Positions 7,101 to 13,725 are shown, counted from the first letter of the stretch. The stretch is 15,521 bases of DNA from Bacteroidales bacterium M8 (GCA_001689495.1 LUJS01000033.1:1-15521); one strand, 5' to 3'. Translations and numbers: made by a program. The notes: generated by a model not told the origin, from the letters alone.

Positions 7101-8372
7101 AAACGAGTGGGCGAACTGGTGAAGGGTGAGGTAATCTACTGTCACCGTGCCGCCGCTCCCGTCCACGGTTATGTATTCAACTATTACGGCAAGAAGGGTG
7201 AATACCGCGATGCCACCCGCGACAACCTGCAGTCGAAGCGTTTCTCCAAGCCCTCGAAGAAACAGTTCTACTTCAATGCCTCGCAGGTCTACAACGTGGA
7301 CAAGGCCGAAACCGACGCACTGCTGTCGGCGGCAAGATCCGGATTGAATCCGACTCCGATGACCCTGCTCGGCAAGAACCTGTCCGTGAAATGCGATACG
7401 AGCTATACCCGCATGAGCCGTATCGACGGAGCCAACCTGCTCGTGCTGGGCGCCAACAATCTTCTTCAGGCCGAGCGTGTGCTCTGGAATGCAGCCGTGT
7501 CGCTCTATGACTGCAACAAGGCTCTCGATAAACAAGCGCGTTTCTATCTTGTGCCCAACATCCCGGAAGATGTCGAATCCGGAGCCCGCGAAGCACATCA
7601 GGCCCGAATGGACATGCTCAGGAGATTCATTGACCGTCCGGGCGTGACCATGATAGACGATACCGAACGCTTGCAGATCATCGAGCGTGTTGCCGCGACA
7701 GTCCGTCTCCGTCAGCAACTGGCCGAGAGCGATCGCAGCGCCGTGAATGCACTGGATGAGATATTCCTCGTAATCGCCAATCAGGACAGATGTTCGAGAC
7801 TCATGTCGAAGAAACCGCGGGGACTCGCCTCGCTTGATGACAATCTCGCGACGACCTCACACGCGGACGCCCCCAAGACAGAGACAAAAGCACAGGCCGA
7901 AACGGCATCATCTGACTCTCTTGGCTTCGAAGGGTTGGTAATGCCCGGCTCCGAACCCGAGACAAGCTCGGGCCCGGACTTCATGGGAATAGACTTCGGC
8001 AGCTTCGACAGCCCGGCCGCAGCACCAAGCGCTCCTGCCCTATCGCCCGGGAAACCCGGACGCGACTATGACGAAGAGCTAAAATATGCTCTCGAGTATG
8101 GCCCCGTAGTCGGCGTGCACATACTGTTACAGTCATCCGGTCCGGACAAGATCTATGCCGAAGATGCCATGCGCCAGAAAGAGATGACAATGCTCTTCAA
8201 CGACATCATATTCCTGAAAATGCTACAGGCAGAGGGCATGAGCATTCCCGTGGACGACCGCGAAGTCAAGAATCTCAGTGCAGATCCCGGCAGCCTGCGC
8301 GCCATTGTCTATAACGGCGACCGAGGCATGCGCACGATCGTGCCCTTCGATTTTCCCAAACTCAAAGTTTAA
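4191..8372 (+). CDS. FtsK/SpoIIIE-type multi-domain ATPase, probable motor of a type VII-like system
   Basis: 1393 residues. Visible layout: a globular N-terminus, perhaps PH-like (about 60-160, with LTAITDRGVYFK); a lysine-rich linker (175-200); coiled coils (about 240-305 and 387-450); a first ATPase-like module lacking Walker motifs (about 484-745); an intact module with Walker A GRSGMGKS (783-790), Walker B IVMLVDE ending D894-E895 and sensor-like LATQT (928-932); and a third degenerate module (about 1040-1393) with GANNLL at the Walker A position (1087-1092). Module three is interrupted by a low-complexity Ala/Ser/Pro/Glu insert (about 1205-1290). Three tandem modules, and the ERRGEVFQKYDVSSIGRYN stretch, recall EccC/EssC motors. 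Those are membrane-anchored; this one shows no convincing TM helix. It heads a tight operon with WXG100-like genes. Coding sequence before about 5600 is clearly AT-richer than the motor part. DNA translocation is an alternative role. Confidence 0.85.
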   Translation: MRNNNIIDIFKQGDEKIQFYPSLFIDENDLEDLLSSFGDGGIHEVLNGTMPDYISEAELLSYRIITSDVQAIEIASSAKGATDAKVWNNNRLTAITDRGVYFKPYTAGTKSFEKEFRFWKDIDSVESDGDLIVFHGKNETALPAISVCDKDLVNNEEDFRIFVNMLDMMAKDGKPVTKKPKKTKAGKAENEKKGKNGSETKEFASSKYEANVTEKNVCSIITEGKSLDGDIDLSAVSSLDTQEEKLKSLKEKNVKSSKLGSLCEIEAQIEKFKSSLKKLEGPKSELEQSKKAWEEKAVELFGKAVLANVRILLGKNEYSLSVGTGDTPEQPGLYATPSSIERKSDLDGLPEEIAQDIKSRTDEILPLWQKYLEANNKLWQVMSEISGKKKFGKQIQVSQVLEDARNTLEKNRAIAAEYEEYQTKLNSLESEVAKLRKLSDQVIASLSEIDPMLTAYTLPEGVKKYDGSWLEMVKKSAESRKTMPYLPLFWHGRQFGSVFNWQQAIKDGKPNLFIEAATDEGSEGRIDMLDTFMATILLAFPVKQVHFTVLENRTINPFVKKLPEKVCKIYDAMTDREAIGMFVKQLKDQFSASRNNRVDDCCPKEIVVIAGFDRGDRVFTDLMGQLKEIVENGRRAGIYFAIVLSNDFTEYDWKEKDANDFEKFFIPYSTILTTKKDKEGNPIPDYNLLNREATVETEDGVRNGTLAYLIVGYLTRAVSTIPNKVYDLIETGEMYKSKPVVALDNQPKKDAGSIVVPIAQTEEGELLNMRFDDESYISCFILGRSGMGKSFTLHTILTNMMLKYDPKTVEVILMDFKPGGVEMNYYKDVPHVSSLLVNGADKQVAGEILLSIMREMERRGEVFQKYDVSSIGRYNTYAAKNGLEQMKHIVMLVDECQDLFKVENPNSDTNIVTDIARKGRSYGIHMVLATQTLQKTDIPSDALAQFSDFLFMGCKEEDVVKCEINDREVQKRVGELVKGEVIYCHRAAAPVHGYVFNYYGKKGEYRDATRDNLQSKRFSKPSKKQFYFNASQVYNVDKAETDALLSAARSGLNPTPMTLLGKNLSVKCDTSYTRMSRIDGANLLVLGANNLLQAERVLWNAAVSLYDCNKALDKQARFYLVPNIPEDVESGAREAHQARMDMLRRFIDRPGVTMIDDTERLQIIERVAATVRLRQQLAESDRSAVNALDEIFLVIANQDRCSRLMSKKPRGLASLDDNLATTSHADAPKTETKAQAETASSDSLGFEGLVMPGSEPETSSGPDFMGIDFGSFDSPAAAPSAPALSPGKPGRDYDEELKYALEYGPVVGVHILLQSSGPDKIYAEDAMRQKEMTMLFNDIIFLKMLQAEGMSIPVDDREVKNLSADPGSLRAIVYNGDRGMRTIVPFDFPKLKV

Positions 8373-8393
8373 TCACTAAAACAACATAACATT

Positions 8394-8672
8394 ATGGCAG
8401 CAGACGCAAGTGCCAAATCAATAGAAGACCTCAGGAGTTTTGAAAGCGCCCTCAAGCGCTATCAGGATTCGCTCGTGCAGTCGACCAACGACGTGATACG
8501 GGCCATGAACACCGTCAACCAAGGATGGAACGACAAGGTGCAGGCCGAGTTCATGCAGCGGTTTGCCGATGCGCTCAAGGGCATCAAGAACATGACTGTC
8601 CTCGTCGAGGATCGCGTGCGCTCCGTACACACCAGCATCGACAAACTTCAGGAATATCTTAGCACCAAATAA
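8394..8672 (+). CDS. WXG100/ESAT-6-like small helical protein (W-N-D variant)
   Basis: 92 residues, predicted almost wholly helical. A helix (about 8-42) leads to a turn at G44-W45-N46-D47, followed by a second helix (about 49-90) with AEFMQRFADALKGI. Length, the single central Trp at the turn and the aromatic a few residues later match the WXG100 fold, in which the turn is normally W-x-G; here it is W-N-D. ESX substrates in this fold form dimers and are exported by an FtsK-type ATPase. The gene starts 21 bases after the ATPase gene. The canonical C-terminal YxxxD/E export signal is not obvious (the end reads EYLSTK). Fold assignment is from pattern and context; export is inferred. Confidence 0.75.
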   Translation: MAADASAKSIEDLRSFESALKRYQDSLVQSTNDVIRAMNTVNQGWNDKVQAEFMQRFADALKGIKNMTVLVEDRVRSVHTSIDKLQEYLSTK

Positions 8673-8680
8673 GGATAGAG

Positions 8681-9160
8681 ATGGACGTAAGTGTGCGTGA
8701 CGTGGACGAGATTGTCCGTTTCGGGCGTTCGCTGAACGGATTCATGACCGACTATCTCGGATCGCTGCAACAGGTATCTACCGGAGCCAGCAGTGACTAT
8801 ACCAAGGCGAGAAACTGTCTCAACTCCCTTCGTACGAAGGTTGAAAAGGCCAAATGGGAACTCGAGGTGGCCAAACGGAATCTTGAATCTCTTGAAACAA
8901 GAGCCTGTCGGAGACCTGAAGAGGACTATACCGACCGGATCATCCGCCAAGAAGAGATCGTTGAACAGAAACAAGAGATATACGAGCGTGCCACTCGGGC
9001 TCTGGAAGAGGGCGAAAGCATCGTAAAGCGCATCAAGGCCAACTCCGACAGGGTGATCGAGGAGGTGAACCGCGGACGCCGACTATTGCAGGATCAGGGC
9101 CACAATGCCTTGAGCACCATCAAGAAGGCAGCGGCTGCAATCTCTAAATATGTAAGTTGA
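8681..9160 (+). CDS. Coiled-coil protein of the type VII-like operon
   Basis: 159 residues, no signal peptide or membrane helix. The N-terminus (about 1-35) is an amphipathic helix, and residues 40-145 form a long charged helical hairpin rich in Glu, Lys and Arg, with a break around CRRPEEDYTD (76-85). This shape recalls longer ESX-type helical proteins and LXG-like partners, but I see no W-x-G turn. An AAGGA at 8671-8675 precedes the ATG at 8681, one of the few clear Shine-Dalgarno sequences here. The gap to the preceding gene is eight bases and to the following one six, so the three small genes are surely co-expressed. Possible roles are a chaperone or partner of the WXG100-like proteins, or a structural component. 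Confidence 0.75.
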   Translation: MDVSVRDVDEIVRFGRSLNGFMTDYLGSLQQVSTGASSDYTKARNCLNSLRTKVEKAKWELEVAKRNLESLETRACRRPEEDYTDRIIRQEEIVEQKQEIYERATRALEEGESIVKRIKANSDRVIEEVNRGRRLLQDQGHNALSTIKKAAAAISKYVS

Positions 9161-9166
9161 AAAACA

Positions 9167-9418
9167 ATGAACGAGTATAGCAGAATACGCATTAGCCAGA
9201 CCGCACATCGCACCGATTGCCTGCGCAATGAAATGATGAAACTGCAAAGCGCCTTAAAGCGCATCGGAGAGAACTGGAACGACGTAGTCGCCCAAGGAGT
9301 ACAGACGACTCACGTCAATCAGATTGTGTCGACATGCAACTCCATCAACTCTGTTCTTGTAGGCATCTCGGCATCGGTCGACTCTGACCTTGCAAGACTG
9401 AAAGAACTTGAAAAATAA
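9167..9418 (+). CDS. Second WXG100-like small helical protein (W-N-D variant)
   Basis: 83 residues, helical hairpin. The first helix (about 5-34) ends with RIGENW37-N38-D39, and the second helix (about 41-80) finishes in SDLARLKELEK. The W-N-D turn is the same as in the 92-residue protein of this operon, although the rest of the sequence differs, as in EsxA/EsxB-type heterodimer partners. No signal peptide. It starts six bases after the stop of the coiled-coil gene. Being shorter than a typical 95-100-residue WXG100 protein, it is a divergent member at best. A heterodimer with the 92-residue protein is the natural guess. Confidence 0.7.
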   Translation: MNEYSRIRISQTAHRTDCLRNEMMKLQSALKRIGENWNDVVAQGVQTTHVNQIVSTCNSINSVLVGISASVDSDLARLKELEK

Positions 9419-9437
9419 CCAACTGTTTATATCTGAA

Positions 9438-10283
9438 ATGACAAAACTGATAATATGCCCAAAATGCAATAAAGAGGTGCCTCTGTCGGGTTTCGTGCCT
9501 GACGACCGTAAGGTAAAGGAGTTGTTCGGGGCACCGCTGGACTGCAATGGCGAACCGATTGCCGATGAAACGGCAGACATAGTTTCAAAGACAAGCCATG
9601 GTTGCCGCTGCTACTGGTGTGGCGCCAAACTCGAAGCGCCGAGACCCGAGAGTCCCGCCAAAAAGAAGAAAAAGGGAGGAAATAAAGGTTGTTTGCTGTT
9701 CGTGCTGTGTATTGTGGTTATCTACTTGTGCTTCAAGTTTATTGCCAACAGCAGCGATGACAGCACGTCGACAGGCTCAGACACTGAACAAGTCGAGTCA
9801 TACGATGGCTCAGGCGATATAAAAGTGACGGATTATTCAAATGAGTGGGCTGAGCTTGAGCAACGGTTCGAGGACCTCGGCACACCTATGGAATATGTCC
9901 AGACGAATGCTTCAAAATCGCCCGAAGAGGTCAAGGAAAATGCATATAAGGAGTATGAATCCATCAAGGATGCCGCATACGAATTATATCAGAAAATCAA
10001 AGACCAGCATTACGACAGATATGAAAAGCTGAAGGATGCCAAGTACGAGGAATATGAAAGGATCAAGGAAGCTGCTTATTCGAAATACGATAATGACGAG
10101 ATGGACTTTTCCGAGTATAACAGTATTCAGTCCGAAGCTTTTTCTGAATACAATAGCGTCTCATCCAAGGCTTTCAGCACCTATAATCATGAGCAGAGTG
10201 AGGCATTTCAGAGATACAATACACTGCAATCTGATGCATATCAGTGGCAGAGCAAGGTACGCTCAATCGCCAACGGACTATAA
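9438..10283 (+). CDS. Zinc-ribbon, single-TM protein with an 11-residue-repeat coiled coil
   Basis: 281 residues from the ATG at 9438; an in-frame TTG at 9408 inside the previous gene is less likely. The N-terminal zinc ribbon uses C7-x2-C10 and C58-x2-C61. A basic patch (AKKKKKGGNKG, 74-84) is followed by one membrane helix (about 85-103), which predicts the zinc ribbon inside and the C-terminus outside the inner membrane. After an acidic Ser/Asp/Thr linker, residues about 167-270 are built of 11-residue units: YESIKDAAYEL, YQKIKDQHYDR, YEKLKDAKYEE, YERIKEAAYSK, then EYNSIQSEAFS-type units. Such repeats form a right-handed coiled coil or rod. I know no family with this combination. It is the only membrane protein in the operon, so it is the best candidate for a tether of the otherwise soluble ATPase, or a periplasmic stalk. 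Confidence 0.75.
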   Translation: MTKLIICPKCNKEVPLSGFVPDDRKVKELFGAPLDCNGEPIADETADIVSKTSHGCRCYWCGAKLEAPRPESPAKKKKKGGNKGCLLFVLCIVVIYLCFKFIANSSDDSTSTGSDTEQVESYDGSGDIKVTDYSNEWAELEQRFEDLGTPMEYVQTNASKSPEEVKENAYKEYESIKDAAYELYQKIKDQHYDRYEKLKDAKYEEYERIKEAAYSKYDNDEMDFSEYNSIQSEAFSEYNSVSSKAFSTYNHEQSEAFQRYNTLQSDAYQWQSKVRSIANGL

Positions 10284-10294
10284 ATTGCAACATT

Positions 10295-11191
10295 ATGTCA
10301 GAAACATATTCCACTAAAGCCCCCGGCCTGTTCGGCTCCATGGGCAAGGCTGATGACAACAAGGTATTCTATAAGGATGCCCGATTGACTTTTTGTAACA
10401 ACAATAAAATCTCGGACTATACCGTAGCCGACGGCACTGAAGTCATTTGCGATAAGGCGTTTGCCAATAAGGCCGGACTTGAGACGGTCACTCTTCCTGT
10501 TAGCCTCAAGGCCGTAGGAGCCGGAGCTTTCGGCTTTTGCAAGAATCTAAAGACCATCGACATGCCTGATGGGCTGAGTGAGATTAAGGAAGGTGCATTT
10601 CACTCTTGCGAATCGTTATCATCCGTCAACCTGCCTGCCTCACTTCAGGCAGTATCAAAAAAATGCTTTGACGGATGCAAGTCATTGACTTCTGTTGCAA
10701 TCGCCGATGGCGTCAAGGCTATCGAGGAAGGCGCTTTCCGTGGTTGCAGTTCACTCGTGACAATCAATATCCCTGATAGCGTTTCAGTGATTGGATATGG
10801 TGCGTTAAAGGACTGTGCATCACTGGTCAGAATATCCATTCCGTCATCGGTCAGGGAGGTGGGCGAACTTGCGTTTGAGGGATGCATCTCGCTTGAATCG
10901 GTCTCTATCGCCAAAGGGGTGACCACGCTCAAGGAGCGTGCATTCAACGATTGCAAGGCCATCACCTCGCTTGAGCTTCCGGTATCACTCAATAGAATCG
11001 AGAAGTATGCCCTACCCCAGAATCTCAAGGAACTGATAATAAACTCACCGGAGATGAATTTCGACAAGTTTGCGTTCAATCTCAATCTCAAGCAGCCCAC
11101 AATCATCGTGCCTGCCGGACGGAGCGAGTATTATCGCTCCATTCTTCCGACCGCTCTAACGGGCGCGACTGTCAAAGAGAGAGCAGACTGA
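10295..11191 (+). CDS. BspA-type leucine-rich repeat (LRR_5) protein without signal peptide
   Basis: 298 residues from the ATG at 10295, 11 bases after the previous stop; an upstream in-frame start at 10244 lies inside the preceding gene. Residues about 50-240 are eight 23-residue repeats with the pattern I..GAF..C.SL..V.IP..V, for example IEEGAFRGCSSLVTINIPDS. A cap follows (TIIVPAGRSEYYRSIL) like the ends of other BspA/LRR_5 proteins. Such proteins are usually secreted adhesins or binding scaffolds with a Sec signal; this one begins MSETYSTKAPGLFGSMGKAD with no hydrophobic segment. It is either an intracellular scaffold or a substrate exported by the system encoded upstream. It is the last gene before a perfect terminator hairpin. 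Confidence 0.85.
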   Translation: MSETYSTKAPGLFGSMGKADDNKVFYKDARLTFCNNNKISDYTVADGTEVICDKAFANKAGLETVTLPVSLKAVGAGAFGFCKNLKTIDMPDGLSEIKEGAFHSCESLSSVNLPASLQAVSKKCFDGCKSLTSVAIADGVKAIEEGAFRGCSSLVTINIPDSVSVIGYGALKDCASLVRISIPSSVREVGELAFEGCISLESVSIAKGVTTLKERAFNDCKAITSLELPVSLNRIEKYALPQNLKELIINSPEMNFDKFAFNLNLKQPTIIVPAGRSEYYRSILPTALTGATVKERAD

Positions 11192-11193
11192 AG

Positions 11194-11238
11194 CCCATCT
11201 ATCCCTGACGGCACAAAATGCCGTCAGGGATAGATGGG
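11194..11238. terminator. Perfect 20-bp stem-loop at the operon end
   Basis: Arms 11194-11213 and 11219-11238 are perfectly complementary over 20 bases, around a five-base CAAAA loop (11214-11218). It begins three bases after the LRR gene's stop codon. No T-run follows on the plus strand (GTGAAAATAA), so it is not a textbook intrinsic terminator. It could instead protect the mRNA 3' end or reduce read-through into the 556-residue gene. Confidence 0.6.
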
Positions 11239-11272
11239 TGAAAATAATCAATATCCATAAATCGCAGATGTA

Positions 11273-12943
11273 ATGAAACAATTTGTTTTATTGATGCTCG
11301 TCTCGCTATGGAGTATCGGCGCAGTGGCCGAGAACTTCATGATAGGGGACGTGAAGTATGATGTGCGGACGGACAGCACCGTCACGCTCAAGGACGGCAA
11401 GAAGGCGACAGGAGATTTTGTCGTCCCCTCGAAAGTGGTCAATCCCAAGACCGGCAAGGAATATACGGTGGACGCAATAGCAAGTTCGGCGTTCAAGAAG
11501 TCGATGATCACGTCCATCGAGATTCCCTCGACAGTCAAGACCCTTGGGTCGCTCGCGACTTTTGCACAATGCCCTCAGCTGGTCAGCGTGAAGTTGCCGG
11601 AATCAATAACCGTAATTCCGTGGACCTGTTTTGAAAAATGCACGGCTCTGAAATCCGTGGACATAGACTTCAGAAATATCAAGGAAGTTGAAGGCTATGC
11701 CTTTGACAAGACGCCTCTTGGCGTTTGCGCTCCGAAGTACCGTCTTTTGATCGAAAGCACTGACTTCAAGGATGTATATGGTTTTTATCTCGATGAGGAA
11801 AGTGTGGTCACTGACCTCCCGCTGGTAATAAGCAAGGACTATAATCTGGGGAATAGTTATTTTGATGAGAATGCATTTAAGAAATTAACAAGTAATAAGA
11901 CTCTGATCTTTGAGGATCCGAAAGCCGGTGGACATGCAATGCTTGTGTTGAGGCGCTTGGAGGATTTTTCAAGATATGGAAATTATTACAGTGATTATTT
12001 TTCAGATGATTTTGGCTTAGGTAAATTACGCGATTACCTTAAGAAACAAATTGGTGACTTTAATCGCTATAAATATGTTGAACCCGAAGGCAAAGTCTAT
12101 TTTGGATGTGATTTGACCATGGATGGCTTTACACTCCTCAATGACTCGGCATATCAGATTGTTGATGCAGCCGAAAAAGCTGTTTTCAACCAAAGAGACA
12201 AAGATTTCCTTGAACAATTAGGGCACTTTGTGGATGCTGCCATAGACGAGCCTGATAAACTGGATTATTGGTTTTCGGCAATCGATCCGAGGGATGTCTC
12301 AAGGCATGACGCCCTTGTGCAACAAACCATCTACAACCTTTGCGACAATGTCTACCTCGTGAAGCCGGAACTGTCTCAGGCCGAGTCCAAGAATCTTAAT
12401 AGCTTTGCAAACAGATGCATAGGATATTTGGGTTTGAAGATGAGATTTGCAGAGACCCTGCTTGAGGGCTGGGCACAGATGGATCATCTCAACATCGAAG
12501 GTGACTGCGAGCAGCACAAGGAAGAATATGAGCGCATCCTAAAGCTGGCAGAACGCTACATGCAGACAAACGAAGAGCCCAACCCATACATGCCGGCTGT
12601 GCAGTTGGCGGCACTGTGTGGCCTCGGACGATGGAAAGAGGCGGGCAGCTATTTCCCCAAGGTACACAGAGGGGCTACGGAGAATGGCAAGTATCCTGTC
12701 CCCAGAGAGCTCACATACATGCAGAAAGAAATCCAGAAACGCGGATTCAAAGCTGTCACCCCGACCTATGCCAAGAAGTCGTCAGCCAAACAATCGGACA
12801 ACTCGGATCTCATAGATTTCTTTGTGAGCGGTGCCATCGAAGCCGGCGTGAAGCACTATGAGAAGAAGAGGGCCGAGAGAAAGGCACGAGAGATGTTCTA
12901 TGAATCTATCGGCCTTGACAAGAAAGGGAGACCAAAGAAATAA
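11273..12943 (+). CDS. Secreted protein with a short LRR_5 region and an unrecognised C-terminal part
   Basis: 556 residues. Residues 1-19 are a Sec signal peptide (MKQFVLLMLVSLWSIGAVA, cleavage likely before E20) with no lipobox cysteine, so a soluble periplasmic or exported protein. Residues about 60-145 carry LRR_5-like units (SSAFKKSMITSIEIPSTVKT and CFEKCTALKSVDI). Residues about 340-470 are helical and repeat-like, perhaps TPR-type, and the C-terminus is very basic (KKRAERKAREMFYES...KKGRPKK). I do not recognise the middle. The middle (11881-12120) holds 88 GC of 240, while flanking lines reach 55-62%, so it may be a swapped-in segment. The gene follows the type VII-like operon after the hairpin, 82 bases beyond the LRR gene. 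A linked surface or periplasmic component is plausible but unproven. Confidence 0.8.
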   Translation: MKQFVLLMLVSLWSIGAVAENFMIGDVKYDVRTDSTVTLKDGKKATGDFVVPSKVVNPKTGKEYTVDAIASSAFKKSMITSIEIPSTVKTLGSLATFAQCPQLVSVKLPESITVIPWTCFEKCTALKSVDIDFRNIKEVEGYAFDKTPLGVCAPKYRLLIESTDFKDVYGFYLDEESVVTDLPLVISKDYNLGNSYFDENAFKKLTSNKTLIFEDPKAGGHAMLVLRRLEDFSRYGNYYSDYFSDDFGLGKLRDYLKKQIGDFNRYKYVEPEGKVYFGCDLTMDGFTLLNDSAYQIVDAAEKAVFNQRDKDFLEQLGHFVDAAIDEPDKLDYWFSAIDPRDVSRHDALVQQTIYNLCDNVYLVKPELSQAESKNLNSFANRCIGYLGLKMRFAETLLEGWAQMDHLNIEGDCEQHKEEYERILKLAERYMQTNEEPNPYMPAVQLAALCGLGRWKEAGSYFPKVHRGATENGKYPVPRELTYMQKEIQKRGFKAVTPTYAKKSSAKQSDNSDLIDFFVSGAIEAGVKHYEKKRAERKAREMFYESIGLDKKGRPKK

Positions 12944-12970
12944 AAACTCGACGCGGGCCTTGGGCCAGAA

Positions 12971-13012
12971 TTTTGAATGTCCGGCAAAAATTTCATATTT
13001 TTGTCGGACATT
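12971..13012 (+). promoter_or_regulatory. Bacteroidota promoter embedded in an inverted repeat
   Basis: TTTG at 12972-12975, a 20-base spacer, then TATTTTTG at 12996-13003 match the Bacteroidota consensus exactly. Transcription would start near 13010, about 60 bases before the hydrolase ATG at 13072. The spacer and -7 box lie within an inverted repeat whose arms, 12976-12991 and 12997-13012, pair at 15 of 16 positions around a five-base loop. The repeat may be an operator, a terminator of the 556-residue gene (it starts 32 bases after that stop), or both. Confidence 0.7.
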
Positions 13013-13071
13013 ATTTGAAATTCCCGGACCATGTGTCCATATTCATCAAGAATCAAAATACAGCAGAACTT

Positions 13072-13689
13072 ATGGCTAATGCAAAACTGCCGGCGATGAT
13101 GTATATCCACGGTTTTCGCTCGGGGGCCAACGGGTCGAAGCGCGAACAGTTGCAGCGGCATTTCGAGGGACGCTATCGCGTCATTGCCCCCGAGGTGGAT
13201 GCCGACCCCGAGACGTCGCTCGAGAAGATCAACGGGATAATAGCCCGCGAGAGGCCGGAAATAATAGTGGGCACTTCGCTCGGGGGATGGATGACGCTGA
13301 TGTGCGACAGCGGCGACGCACGGTTGGTCGTGGTCAATCCCAGCACGCATCCAGAGCAGACGCTGGCGCGATGGGTCGGGCAGGAACTCCCCTATTTCTG
13401 CGAGCGCCTCGACGGGGTGCAGACCTATACCCTCACCCGCGAGGTGCTTGACAAATACGCCGCCCATGACATCGCCGAATGCATCGCCGGGAAATCGGAC
13501 CGGATACATGCGCTATGCTCGACGGCCGACGAACTGATAGGCGACATCCACATCCGCGACCTGAAGTCGATTCTCCCGTCCGACCGCCTGACCATAGTCA
13601 ATGATTTCGGCCACCGATGCTCGGGCGCAGGCATGACACATCTGTTTGAAATTCTTGACTCCATTGCAAATCACGTTGGCAATGACTGA
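13072..13689 (+). CDS. YqiA-like alpha/beta-hydrolase (putative esterase)
   Basis: 205 residues from the ATG at 13072; a longer frame from a TTG at 12973 would begin inside the promoter and is rejected. The fold is recognisable by MMYIHGF (9-15), an oxyanion-loop strand, by the nucleophile elbow GTSLGG with S69 (67-72), and by GHR with H181 as the likely catalytic histidine; D153 is a candidate acid. VVVNPSTHPEQTL (87-98) resembles the NPA..P segment of the YqiA/UPF0227 family of small cytoplasmic esterases. There is no signal peptide. Physiological substrate unknown. The gene has its own promoter and is followed after 36 bases by a small zinc-protein gene. Its GC-rich coding sequence resembles the right-hand genes rather than the central operon. 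Confidence 0.8.
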   Translation: MANAKLPAMMYIHGFRSGANGSKREQLQRHFEGRYRVIAPEVDADPETSLEKINGIIARERPEIIVGTSLGGWMTLMCDSGDARLVVVNPSTHPEQTLARWVGQELPYFCERLDGVQTYTLTREVLDKYAAHDIAECIAGKSDRIHALCSTADELIGDIHIRDLKSILPSDRLTIVNDFGHRCSGAGMTHLFEILDSIANHVGND

Positions 13690-13725
13690 TAGAAGGGATG
13701 CTGAATCAAACTGTGATATTCGAAA

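Noticed and set aside
6885..7718. Long open frame on the minus strand inside the ATPase gene
   Set aside because: It has no motif or initiation signal and lies opposite the conserved motor module; it follows from the codon usage of the real gene.
12973..13071. Upstream extension of the hydrolase from a TTG at 12973
   Set aside because: It would start inside the promoter palindrome, and the extra residues show no family resemblance. The ATG at 13072 gives a normal hydrolase N-terminus.
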